64,000 bases of DNA, from contig CP005974.1 in assembly GCA_000940995.1 (NCBI GenBank), positions 1,178,001 to 1,242,000 of the forward strand. Direction: 5' to 3'. Made by a program: the position numbers and the translations under genes. Below the pieces are notes generated by a model. That model was not told where the DNA came from. It saw only the letters and a program-made list of their open reading frames with translations, and ran no database searches. Origin of the DNA: Photobacterium gaetbulicola Gung47 (GTDB lineage Bacteria; Pseudomonadota; Gammaproteobacteria; Enterobacterales; Vibrionaceae). Positions 51,555 through 59,625 of this stretch are shown here, piece after piece. Positions within the stretch are counted from its first letter, which is position 1, and each line of letters starts with the position of its first letter.

Positions 51555-53581
51555 TGCGGATCAAACCGATAAATGATCCCGCTGTTACTGAGTGGCCAAT
51601 TACCCTTCACAACGGCTTTTGAGCCTTCAAACGCCATGTAGCCTCGACGACCATAATGGGGCAGTGGACGGAACAAAGCTTCCAACGATGCTAGGGTGTC
51701 GGCAGAAATGATTACATATGGTTGCCCTTGTGGGGTACGTAGTGCCCAAACTTGTGCACTGCTCTTCACTGTTAACTCATCAGGGACTCCTGGGAGCTCA
51801 TGAGTATGCAAGAAGGTATCTACTGAGGGGCTCAGGCCGATCAACAAAAATGGTTTCCCGGGTTCAAGAGTGTTATTGGGTTGTAGTGATGAATCCAACA
51901 TCGCGTGAGCTAATTCCATGGCTTTTTGTTGAAATGCCTCATCCCCCAGAACCAATGTTTGAGTCTGGCCATGAAGTAGTGTATCTCGTAGGATCGGTGG
52001 TGCTTCGCCTGAGCCCAAGCGACGGAACAGGTGAAAATCGGGATCGGCTACCAACGCCATAGGCTCAGAAGAGAGCTGTATCTCTACTTTTGTGTCAGTT
52101 CCCTTAATCGGAATCAGGCGCTCAACCGGACCTTTAGCGGTCAGAATTGTTAATGGAACTTGCAGCTGATAGGAGGGCTCAGATTGCTTGATTTCGAAGG
52201 ATAAGTGCCATTTGTTCTGTTCTTCACGCCTTTTTTCTACTTTTCCAAAAGAAATATCAAGCGCGCCAGTTCTGTCTAGCCATTGGGAGAAGAATACCGA
52301 TAAGTCCTTGCCTGCTTCATCGCTGAAAGCATCTTCCAGCTCATCCCAGCCGGCGATTTGAAAACGCTGCTCACGCCAGAATCGACGAAGGGAGCTTTCA
52401 AATACATCCTCACCCAATTGCCTGCGAAGCATATGGAATAAAAAAGCGACCTTGTTGTAACCGATCACCTGGGACGCTTTATGCGTCTTGCTGGTAAAGG
52501 TACGTGAAGGGCGATCTCGCTCAGGCGGCAGTGCTGCGTAATCTTGTAACCACTCAAGACGTCGTACTAAAGCCATTGCACTGGATGTCTGCTCCAAAAA
52601 TGAGTAATCCGCCAGATATGTGGTTAACCCCTCTGCCCAGTTACCATTGGCATAGTCGACATAGACGCCATTGCCCCACCAGTTATGGAGGAATTCGTGG
52701 CCTAAGGAGCTATATTTGATGAACGGTAACTTTAATACATGCTCGCCAATATAGGTGATACCGGGAAAGCCCAGCCCGACCGGTAACCGCGCAGCAATTA
52801 TATAAAAGCTGTCAAAAGGGTATTGGCCAATGCGGGCTGAAAACTGATCAAGGTAGTCTTTGCTCAGGGCCAAATAGTCTGCTGAAAGGGGCTCCATTTC
52901 CTCGAAAAAGTAAGTGCGTAGACGGTAAGCACCATGATGATGTTCACGAACCTGGTAGGGGCCAGCAAAAAGAGGAATGCCCCAAGCTGGATCGTTAAAT
53001 GTAAAGCGAGCTTGATAATAGCCCCCTTTATCATGATTCTCTGTTTCATGTACCAAAAGGCCTGGAACAACGGCCTTCTGTGGTGACGGAAGGCTCACCA
53101 TAAGCTCATAGGTGAAGTGACCTGTTTCAAACTCTGGGTACCAGCCAGATCCAGCTGGTAAATAACTGGCTTCGGGAGCAATGATTGGCCCTGATAAATT
53201 GGAGGTGTGTGAAGATCTATCTGTTTGTTTTTTGGGTAAGAAAGAGCCTGAATAACTGATTTCCAGTTCATGTGGTCCAGGCTTTCCCAAATCTATGTAC
53301 CATTGGCCATCCGTAGCTTGAATTGATACGGGGTTGCCATCGAGATGCACCTGATTGATCGTCAATTCATCAGCAAGCGTAAAACGCAAGGTATCGGCAC
53401 CAGTGACTTCGATGCGATCTGTGGCTCTGAGATGGTTCTGGTTAGGAATAATTGTAACCTGAAGATTATGTCGCAGCGATGGGGGGGCAACCACCTCGGC
53501 TGCAATCGAAGAGTTCATCGCACCTGTGATGTCGAAGAAATAAACAAGGACAATTAGTTTCCATGCTCTCCACTCAATCAC
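51551..53581 (-). CDS. M1-type (gluzincin) metallopeptidase, exported
   Basis: A 676-aa predicted zinc peptidase. The GTG start at 53581 lies behind GAGGAGA. The hydrophobic segment LIVLVYFFDITGAMNSSIAA is a probable signal. An N-terminal beta domain (about 30-230) precedes the catalytic domain with HEFLH at 295-299 and the third ligand Glu near 317 in GNWAEGLTTYLADY. The C-terminal part holds a substrate- or surface-binding region. The exopeptidase motif G-x-M-E-N is not evident; PVGLGFPGITYIG takes its place, as in a subgroup of M1 proteins of uncertain specificity. It is probably periplasmic. Its stop overlaps the integrase remnant. Confidence 0.78.
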   Translation of the reverse strand: MIEWRAWKLIVLVYFFDITGAMNSSIAAEVVAPPSLRHNLQVTIIPNQNHLRATDRIEVTGADTLRFTLADELTINQVHLDGNPVSIQATDGQWYIDLGKPGPHELEISYSGSFLPKKQTDRSSHTSNLSGPIIAPEASYLPAGSGWYPEFETGHFTYELMVSLPSPQKAVVPGLLVHETENHDKGGYYQARFTFNDPAWGIPLFAGPYQVREHHHGAYRLRTYFFEEMEPLSADYLALSKDYLDQFSARIGQYPFDSFYIIAARLPVGLGFPGITYIGEHVLKLPFIKYSSLGHEFLHNWWGNGVYVDYANGNWAEGLTTYLADYSFLEQTSSAMALVRRLEWLQDYAALPPERDRPSRTFTSKTHKASQVIGYNKVAFLFHMLRRQLGEDVFESSLRRFWREQRFQIAGWDELEDAFSDEAGKDLSVFFSQWLDRTGALDISFGKVEKRREEQNKWHLSFEIKQSEPSYQLQVPLTILTAKGPVERLIPIKGTDTKVEIQLSSEPMALVADPDFHLFRRLGSGEAPPILRDTLLHGQTQTLVLGDEAFQQKAMELAHAMLDSSLQPNNTLEPGKPFLLIGLSPSVDTFLHTHELPGVPDELTVKSSAQVWALRTPQGQPYVIISADTLASLEALFRPLPHYGRRGYMAFEGSKAVVKGNWPLSNSGIIYRFDPH

Positions 53582-53722
53582 TGGCGTTTCTCCTCTTTCA
53601 ATGAGTTCAGACAGATAAGTTTGACCAAAGCATAGGTTATAACTCCATGTTCACAAGTCAGCCGCTACAATCCCCGTTTTGTTAAATAGCCACTCTCGGT
53701 AGAATAAACCCATAGGATTATA

Positions 53723-53815
53723 GCAAGTGAGAGATTGGCAGTTTCACTGATAGTGCTCATCGTCTTCCTTAAATAAGCGGGTTTGACCTGAAGCTGCCAA
53801 ATACATCTCACTTGC
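53723..53815. repeat. Long imperfect inverted repeat between the M1 gene and the amidase operon
   Basis: Arms GCAAGTGAGA + TTGGCAG (53723-53741) and CTGCCAA + TCTCACTTGC (53794-53815) flank ~52 bases. It starts 11 bases beyond the amidase stop and has no T-run. It could be a terminator, an mRNA-stabilising structure or a small inverted-repeat element. Confidence 0.6.
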
Positions 53816-53825
53816 GGTGATCAAT

Positions 53826-54503
53826 TTAGGTTGAGAGCAACTGTTGCCAGGTGGCTGGACCTACTACACCATCAACAGTAATACTTCTTTTTTCCTGAAA
53901 GGCCATGACCGCAGATTTTGTCTGCTGACCGAATATCCCATCCTCTGCTAACGCCGTTTGTAATGTTTGGTTTAGGCGCTGTTGCAGTACAAGTACTTCA
54001 GCGCCAAAAGAGGTGAGTTTAAGTGTTCCATGCAGTATTCGGGCTGGTGACTCTTTAAAGTGAGGGTTGGATGCGTATGTCATCTCACCAAAGTGGTCTA
54101 GGCCAAGTACTGTACGATAGTCAAATACCGGGCAAGCTTTGTTTGACACTTCGCAATGACCGCGGAAGATGATTTGGTTTTCATAGGCTTCGTTAATCTG
54201 CCTGCAGAGTGAAATTAAAGAATTAAACTGCTGCTCAGTAAATAGCTCTGGTTTTAGGCCATGAAGACAGATGGCTATTGACCCTTGATTGTAGCCGAGT
54301 TGTGCGGCCGGTATTTTTTCAATATCCCGGCCAGTTTCGATAAGTCCGTCCTTTCGAATAAAGTAATGGTATCCGACATCATGCCACTTCCTTGCAAGGT
54401 GCCATTTCCTCATGGTTTCGACATTATCATGTGCTGGACTGTCACTGGCACTGCAGTGTAGAAATACCACTTCGATACTACGCTTGGGTTTATAGAATTC
54501 CAT
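53826..54503 (-). CDS. T7-lysozyme-type N-acetylmuramoyl-L-alanine amidase with peptidoglycan-binding domain
   Basis: A 225-aa two-domain protein. Residues 1-135 are an Amidase_2 domain close in pattern to T7 lysozyme: VVFLHCSASDSP (first zinc His), KWHDVGYHYFIRKDGLIETG, GYNQGSIAICLHG and RGHCEVSNKACPVFDY (second His and the zinc Cys). Residues ~160-225 are a PG_binding_1 domain (LKLTSFGAEVLVLQQRLNQT and DGIFGQQTKSAVMAFQE). It would cut the amide bond between MurNAc and L-Ala. There is no signal peptide, and no holin or phage genes are near. It is the last gene of a four-gene operon, 13 bases after the preceding stop. Export route and target cell are unknown. Confidence 0.88.
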   Translation of the reverse strand: MEFYKPKRSIEVVFLHCSASDSPAHDNVETMRKWHLARKWHDVGYHYFIRKDGLIETGRDIEKIPAAQLGYNQGSIAICLHGLKPELFTEQQFNSLISLCRQINEAYENQIIFRGHCEVSNKACPVFDYRTVLGLDHFGEMTYASNPHFKESPARILHGTLKLTSFGAEVLVLQQRLNQTLQTALAEDGIFGQQTKSAVMAFQEKRSITVDGVVGPATWQQLLST

Positions 54504-54516
54504 AACGCCTCCAGTT

Positions 54517-54996
54517 CTATAGGTGGGGGAGCTTCATTAGCTTCATGCCTGCAACTTCGTCGAGAACACTATCGAATGGGAGGTTTTGCAGGTACTTAAA
54601 GGCTTTGACGGCATCGGCTGTGTTTTTCCCAAAATCGCCGTCAACCTTTAGGCTTAGGTTAAGTAGTTGGTTTAACTTTCTTTGTAATGCTTTGACCTTG
54701 GGCCCTTTATCTCCTAGACGCAGCTCACCCTGGTAAATGAAATGTAGTGTTTTTTCTACTTCTGATAGGTGTATTCGGGTAGCTAGTTTCACTTCAATTG
54801 TTGAGTGACTGGTATCTTTACCTTTGAAGGGCACGAGCAGAACGCCGGTGTTATCCTTCAACGTCGTGTTTAGGGTGACACCCACATCGACAGTGCCAGT
54901 GAAGTCAAGTTGGTTACGTACCTCGGCAATATTGGCAATAGTTGAAGTAAAAAGCTTACCTACCGATATTGCCGGTAGCTGGGTTTTGTCAGTCAT
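54517..54996 (-). CDS. Small protein with C-terminal peptidoglycan-binding domain
   Basis: 159 aa. The N-terminal ~85 residues are beta-rich (LDFTGTVDVGVTLN, STIEVKLATRIHLSEVEKTL) and match nothing I know. The C-terminal half is a PG_binding_1 domain (GELRLGDKGPKVKALQRKLN, VDGDFGKNTADAVKAFKYLQ). No signal peptide and no catalytic motif. Its ATG overlaps the upstream stop (ATGA), so it is translationally coupled. The N-terminal part may pair with the two other small proteins of the operon, which have similar alternating beta-strand stretches. Confidence 0.8.
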   Translation of the reverse strand: MTDKTQLPAISVGKLFTSTIANIAEVRNQLDFTGTVDVGVTLNTTLKDNTGVLLVPFKGKDTSHSTIEVKLATRIHLSEVEKTLHFIYQGELRLGDKGPKVKALQRKLNQLLNLSLKVDGDFGKNTADAVKAFKYLQNLPFDSVLDEVAGMKLMKLPHL

Positions 54997-55277
54997 CCTT
55001 CCTCCTCGTGGGTTATATCCATATCTGTATTGATAATCCCTTTGAGGTTGAGACTTATTCCTCCGCTATTGGAGATCCTAAGTTTATCCCCGTCTTGGTC
55101 GCATTTCAGGCTGATATCAAAGTCAATATCTCCAAGTATTAACGCCCGGGCTTGGGTGGGGGGAACCTTGCTCGACATGGAATTGACCCGGCTGATTGAT
55201 TTTTGCAGGGCAATAAGAACTTGCTCGAGAGTCTTATCCGGCATTGGGCCACATTCGTTTTCACGGTTTGTATTCAT
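54993..55277 (-). CDS. Small protein of unknown function
   Basis: 94 aa. A helical N-terminal half (MPDKTLEQVLIALQKSISRV) is followed by beta-strands with alternating hydrophobics (ILGDIDFDISLKCDQDGDKL, GGISLNLKGIINTDMDIT). No signal peptide, membrane helix or known motif. The layout recalls DUF2589-type or trypco2-type small proteins, but I cannot assign it. It is the second gene of the operon: 57 bases after the first gene and overlapping the third by 4 bases. Confidence 0.7.
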   Translation of the reverse strand: MNTNRENECGPMPDKTLEQVLIALQKSISRVNSMSSKVPPTQARALILGDIDFDISLKCDQDGDKLRISNSGGISLNLKGIINTDMDITHEEEG

Positions 55278-55334
55278 AAAGGCACATCCTTATTTCTCCA
55301 ACCAGGGTTGATGCTCGACGTAGTGAAACTATGC

Positions 55335-55847
55335 TCAATCAGTGCTGCTTTCGACGGCAGGAAGCGAGACGCTACCAAGCATAGTGACGGCTGTATTGAT
55401 CGTCGTGCTATCTACCAGTTCTGGAGCACCCAAAATACTGAGGTAGTCTTTGAGAGCAATTTCCTTGTCGTTGGTGAGGTTGTATATCGCCTGGGCCTGA
55501 AGGACACTTTCTGAGGCGATTTCTCGGGCAAAGCCAAATGTGCCGCTGGCTTGGATCATTCCGATGCCTAATCCCAATGAGACGCCTGTTTCGGTTCGCT
55601 CCAGCGAGGCGATACGCATGGATATTGAGAGGGATAACTGGGCAGACATCTTCCACGTTGGGGCAAGTTTGAGGTGCTCTTCGATGATGTTTTTTTTGAC
55701 ATTATCGGGTTGATCTTGAATGAGCTTGCAGAGATCGCTGAGCCACTTCATCCAAATATGACGCTGGGCAGTTGAGGCTTGAACCACAGCGTCCGCAGGG
55801 GCGGTGAGAAGTGTTGTAATGACACTGGAGAGGTTTTCACTAGCCAT
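55335..55847 (-). CDS. Protein of unknown function, first gene of the amidase operon
   Basis: 170 aa. An N-terminal helical stretch (LLTAPADAVVQASTAQRHIW, KWLSDLCKLIQDQPDNVKKN) is followed by an alternating beta-segment (KMSAQLSLSISMRIASLERT) and helices again. The opening 'AP...A..A' pattern is somewhat like DUF2589 proteins. No signal peptide or enzyme motif. GGAAAG precedes ATG 55847. It is soluble by composition and presumably structural or a carrier for the downstream gene products. Confidence 0.72.
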   Translation of the reverse strand: MASENLSSVITTLLTAPADAVVQASTAQRHIWMKWLSDLCKLIQDQPDNVKKNIIEEHLKLAPTWKMSAQLSLSISMRIASLERTETGVSLGLGIGMIQASGTFGFAREIASESVLQAQAIYNLTNDKEIALKDYLSILGAPELVDSTTINTAVTMLGSVSLPAVESSTD

Positions 55848-56066
55848 GATCTTTCCTTATCAAGTGAGTGGATAATAAGGGCAAGACCATACAGCCAACA
55901 TACTGCCGAAGATGGCAATAAGGGCTTGTCCATGTTTTGTGTAAGGGTATATGCAATAAATTGAATTGCAGGATTTTAGATTTACAACTTTCCTTTCTGG
56001 CTTTTGCGATCAATGTCTCGTGATTTGTAAGCGGCGGGACAAAGGGCTGACTGTGCCGTCAAGATA
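55848..56066. promoter_or_regulatory. Upstream region of the amidase operon
   Basis: About 220 bases between the terminator of the secreted CBM protein gene and the first gene of the amidase operon. The operon promoter must lie here, but I cannot pick -35/-10 boxes with confidence. The operon is separate from the gene upstream because of the terminator. Confidence 0.4.
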
Positions 56067-56090
56067 AAGGCTGCTCTTAGGAGCAGCCTT
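56067..56090 (-). terminator. Terminator of the secreted CBM protein gene
   Basis: Stem AAGGCTGCTC / GAGCAGCCTT with a TTAG loop; the minus strand continues TTATCTT. Confidence 0.78.
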
Positions 56091-56135
56091 GTTGTTGTGG
56101 TTTACTATCAAGTACTAGCGAAGGTTGGTGTGCTA

Positions 56136-58319
56136 TTAGCAACTGGCGATAGCTTGCCAAGGACCGCCTAGATCTGGTTGGTTACCTGATGTCCACCACT
56201 TTGCTTCATACACGGTACCGTTGTAAGTGACTTGATCTCCGGCCACATAGACGGCGTTGCTATCCCAGGCGACAGGGCAGCTAGCACCCGCTTCGAAAGA
56301 CACGGTCAGGTTATGCGAGCTATTGACCGAGGTAAATGTGTAGGAGCTGGCTGCGGGATAACTCACGCCATCGACCACAATGTCTTTTACTTTGTAGCCG
56401 TTGTCAGGGATAAAGTTAACGGTGAAATCTGTTCCGCCTTTTGCTTGCAGCAGACCATCAGTGCCGGGGACCGGGGAAATGGTGCCGCCTGTGCCGTTAA
56501 CGGCAACGTGGATATCAAACATCACTGGGATATCGATAGTGACTTCGCTGTAGCTGCCGGAGAAACCGGAAAAGTTAGCGGCAGACAGCAGGGTCACATC
56601 GGTATTGTGCAGCACAATCTTCTTCTTGTCCCCCTGGGCTGTAGGCTCTAGCAGGGTGATGACGACATTTGCCCCTTCCTGGGTTAGCTTGAGGGCTGAG
56701 AAAGGAGTCGGCTGGTTGCTGGGTAGCGTAAGCACGGTTTTGTTCACATCAAAGCTGGCCACATCGAGAGTCATATTCCACCCCCAATTGAGGTGGCTTA
56801 GCGGGACGATGAAGCCGAGTCGGTCGTACCCTCCGGTTACGTTTATAAACATGTCGGGGGTCAAGTCGGCTAAGGTTAAGCCGATGAGCTCATAGGAGGC
56901 ATAGATGCCGCCATCTTCAGCCTGTGGTCCGATGATAATGGAATTGGCGGTCTCGTAGGCTTTGAGGTGCTTGAAGCCTATGCCCGCACTGCCTTCGATC
57001 TTATCGACTGCAGGGTTAAAATTATCAACAACCTGCTTACCGATGTTCCAGGCTAGGGTGTAGATATTGGAGACCTGAATAACGCTCTCTGGGCTGGCGA
57101 GAATATCACTGGCCGCAATCCCGTTAAGGATGACGGACTGGCCGGCAAATTGTAGCTCACTGGAGCCATTTCGATCTGACACTGTCAGGGTGGCGAGTGG
57201 ATCGGCCGTTTGCCAGCCCCGAAGAATGATGAGGTCTTTGTTCAGCACAAAGTCGGTGACTGTCGTAGTCGTACCACTCTGCTCATGAAGCAATAGCTGG
57301 TTTTTGCCGCCTCCGAGAATAACGGTGTCGTTCCCCCAGCCTGCGGTCAGGACTTCATCATAGACTGAGCCGTGGCTGACACTGTCTCCCGGGACATCGA
57401 ATAAGGTATCAAAGCCGCCGAATTTATGAACGTATTTGGTGATGCAGGTACCTAGTTCGTCACAGGTAATTTGGTCTTTGGTTAACAGGGCCCCGGTCCC
57501 CCAAGCTCCGCGAAGGTGAGCGGCGGCCAGAATGCCTGACATGGTCGCCTGTACTTGAATGGGTTGCCCATTATCATCTTTATCCGGCCAGCTTTTCGCT
57601 AGCGCCTGCTCCCAGGTCATATTGGCATCGGCAAGGAGCTTGGACATGATTTTATAGTTAAAGTGCATCGCATCCCGGATCACCAACTCCTGTTTTTCAG
57701 GTATGACCAAGTCATTGAAACTATTGATGCCATTTTTACCGACAAAGGTACCCTGCCAGAGGTTTGTGTCAGTGACATAGACTTGGTTGCCTCCAGAGCC
57801 CGGAATTTCGGCCAGGGCTTCAGTTTTACAGCCAATCCAGGTTGAATCGGGCACAAACATATAGAAACTGTCATACTCTTTGCCGTCGATATTGACGGTA
57901 TTAGGGCTGTAGTAGCCGGCATCAATCAATACCGCTTCGCCAAGTTGATACCCGACAAATCCCCATGCATTCAATGAATTGAACTGCATTTGACGGAACA
58001 TTTCTGGATCGTGCGGGGTGTTAGGGTTGTAGATGCCGTCAATTCCTAACTTCTGGAAAAACTGATTAATTGTCGTGGGCTCGGATACCATGACGCCGGT
58101 TGAGCAGTCTCGGACAAGTCGCCCCGGTTTGGTGACTTTGGCATAGGTATACACCGGGTTATCTAAGTTTTCGGCGTAGAATGTGCTCAGGTTCGGGTTG
58201 ATACCTGATTCAAAGTCACGCAGCGCGTCTAGGAAGTCTTGCATGCCTCCTTGGCTGGCGAATGCTGTGGGGGAGATCGCCAGTGCAACAGCAATGGAAA
58301 CTATTTTGTTAGGTGTCAT
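56136..58319 (-). CDS. Large secreted protein with C-terminal chitin-binding (CBM5/12) module
   Basis: A 727-aa exported protein. The signal MTPNKIVSIAVALAISPTAF is cleaved after AFAS. The N-terminal ~250 residues (FLDALRDFESGINPNLSTFY, FNSLNAWGFVGYQLGEAVLI) have an unassigned, possibly hydrolase- or transglycosylase-like fold. The middle part has short RTX-like text (WGNDTVILGGGKNQLLLHEQ). Then comes a ~70-residue Ig/Bacterial-repeat type domain (GGTISPVPGTDGLLQAKGGT, NGYKVKDIVVDGVSYP). The C-terminal 45 residues are a CBM5/12 module (VAGDQVTYNGTVYEAKWWTS, GNQPDLGGPW). Binding to chitin or peptidoglycan-like glycan is likely; enzymatic activity is unproven. AAGGAAAA precedes the ATG. Confidence 0.8.
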   Translation of the reverse strand: MTPNKIVSIAVALAISPTAFASQGGMQDFLDALRDFESGINPNLSTFYAENLDNPVYTYAKVTKPGRLVRDCSTGVMVSEPTTINQFFQKLGIDGIYNPNTPHDPEMFRQMQFNSLNAWGFVGYQLGEAVLIDAGYYSPNTVNIDGKEYDSFYMFVPDSTWIGCKTEALAEIPGSGGNQVYVTDTNLWQGTFVGKNGINSFNDLVIPEKQELVIRDAMHFNYKIMSKLLADANMTWEQALAKSWPDKDDNGQPIQVQATMSGILAAAHLRGAWGTGALLTKDQITCDELGTCITKYVHKFGGFDTLFDVPGDSVSHGSVYDEVLTAGWGNDTVILGGGKNQLLLHEQSGTTTTVTDFVLNKDLIILRGWQTADPLATLTVSDRNGSSELQFAGQSVILNGIAASDILASPESVIQVSNIYTLAWNIGKQVVDNFNPAVDKIEGSAGIGFKHLKAYETANSIIIGPQAEDGGIYASYELIGLTLADLTPDMFINVTGGYDRLGFIVPLSHLNWGWNMTLDVASFDVNKTVLTLPSNQPTPFSALKLTQEGANVVITLLEPTAQGDKKKIVLHNTDVTLLSAANFSGFSGSYSEVTIDIPVMFDIHVAVNGTGGTISPVPGTDGLLQAKGGTDFTVNFIPDNGYKVKDIVVDGVSYPAASSYTFTSVNSSHNLTVSFEAGASCPVAWDSNAVYVAGDQVTYNGTVYEAKWWTSGNQPDLGGPWQAIASC

Positions 58320-58377
58320 TGCGTTTTCCTTAGTTGGTTTTGATACGTTATTGGATTAATGATTAAAGTGGCATTTA

Positions 58378-59625
58378 TTAGAAGGAGTGCGGCTCCTTTT
58401 CGAGTTTGAGCGGTGCCAGTAGCGAGCATCCCGACTCGGGGGGATTCGCGCCGAAAAATGCAGCGGCACTGGCGCCGATGTCCGCGAGGGTGTTTCGGTA
58501 TCCCACTTGAACTCCGGTGATCCCTGGGCTGTATACCATCAAGGGGACTTGTTCTCGGGTATGTTTGGTATGGCCGATGAAGGGGTCATTGCCGTGATCG
58601 GCCATGACAATCAGAACGTCACTGGCGACGAGGGTATCTACCACTGCGGCTAAGCCGCGATCGGCTTTTTCCAATACCTGCCAATAGCGCTTGGGATCCT
58701 GCTGGTGTCCGGATAAATCCGTTTCTTGGATATTGGCGCAGAAGAAGCCTTGGTGGTTGTCGAGATCTTTAAGTAGCAGAGTAAATATCTCATCGGTATC
58801 GACCACCGAGGTGTACGAGGTCCCTGAATCGTTCTGGACAATATCGGCCACTTTGCCATACAGGTAGGTATGTATCCCGATTTGGTGGAGCTGGTGGGGA
58901 ACTTGGACCTGGGCATCGACGCCATAGCCCAAATGCACCACTTGAAAACCTTCGTCATAGGCACCGGAGTCGGGGGCATTGACGCCGATATAGGCAGGCT
59001 TGCCCTGTTGATCTTTTTTGATCTCAATCGCGTGGAAGATGCGCTCCATCGATGGGATAAAACCGCCAAAAGCAATATTGCGGCTGACGGCATTTGCCCC
59101 GCGAACAACTTGTCCGATCTTCTTTACTTCTTCGAAGCTGATGTGGTTGAAATTTGCGGTCAGGTTGTATACTTGGCCGAGATCGGCTTCTAAGTTGTCG
59201 CCGATCACCACAGCGCCCTTTACCACCAGTAACTGCAGGGAATCCCGGCTGATACGCTCTGTTGGGTAACCTTGTTGGTTTAGCGCCTGTTCAATGCTAT
59301 CGATAGAGGCTTGGAAGGGCTTGATCATTGGTGGTTTGGGCTGCGTTCCCATGATTTCTTGGTGGCCCATAAAAGTGTCGCACCCGTCATGGGCTAGCTT
59401 AGCCGTTCCCCAGTTGGCATGAGGCGAGGGCTGCATCACCGAACGTGTCAAGCCGGTAGTATTGATGAGCCCGAGCTTTTCTAGCGTAGGTAGTCTTTTT
59501 AACGGGAAGTGATCCAGCAGCTTGGTGGCGGTATTGGCACCGCAGTCTTGCGGCCGCGATTCTGCGACATCGGGCATTTCCCCAATCCCAAAACCATCGA
59601 GTACTACGACAATAAATCTAGCCAT
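58378..59625 (-). CDS. yhfW: YhfW, phosphopentomutase-like metalloenzyme
   Basis: A 415-aa alkaline-phosphatase-superfamily protein related to DeoB. Metal and phospho sites: VVVLDGFGIGEMPDV, DTFMGHQEIMGTQPKPP with the nucleophile, QETDLSGHQQDPKRYW and MADHGNDPFIGHTKHTRE. It matches E. coli YhfW almost throughout from memory. The reaction is not established; phosphopentose or related sugar phosphate mutase activity is proposed from the fold. Upstream frame starts (59709) are rejected: ATG 59625 has GAGG upstream. It overlaps yhfX by 8 bases and is the last gene of the operon seen here. Confidence 0.88.
   Translation of the reverse strand: MARFIVVVLDGFGIGEMPDVAESRPQDCGANTATKLLDHFPLKRLPTLEKLGLINTTGLTRSVMQPSPHANWGTAKLAHDGCDTFMGHQEIMGTQPKPPMIKPFQASIDSIEQALNQQGYPTERISRDSLQLLVVKGAVVIGDNLEADLGQVYNLTANFNHISFEEVKKIGQVVRGANAVSRNIAFGGFIPSMERIFHAIEIKKDQQGKPAYIGVNAPDSGAYDEGFQVVHLGYGVDAQVQVPHQLHQIGIHTYLYGKVADIVQNDSGTSYTSVVDTDEIFTLLLKDLDNHQGFFCANIQETDLSGHQQDPKRYWQVLEKADRGLAAVVDTLVASDVLIVMADHGNDPFIGHTKHTREQVPLMVYSPGITGVQVGYRNTLADIGASAAAFFGANPPESGCSLLAPLKLEKEPHSF

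Noticed and set aside
53723..53815. Integron attC site
   Set aside because: The arms have no GTTRRRY/RYYYAAC core sites, and there is no integron integrase or cassette array nearby.
53826..55847. Ordinary prophage lysis cassette
   Set aside because: The amidase looks like an endolysin, but there is no holin, spanin, tail or capsid gene in the surrounding window, and two neighbours are not phage proteins that I recognise.
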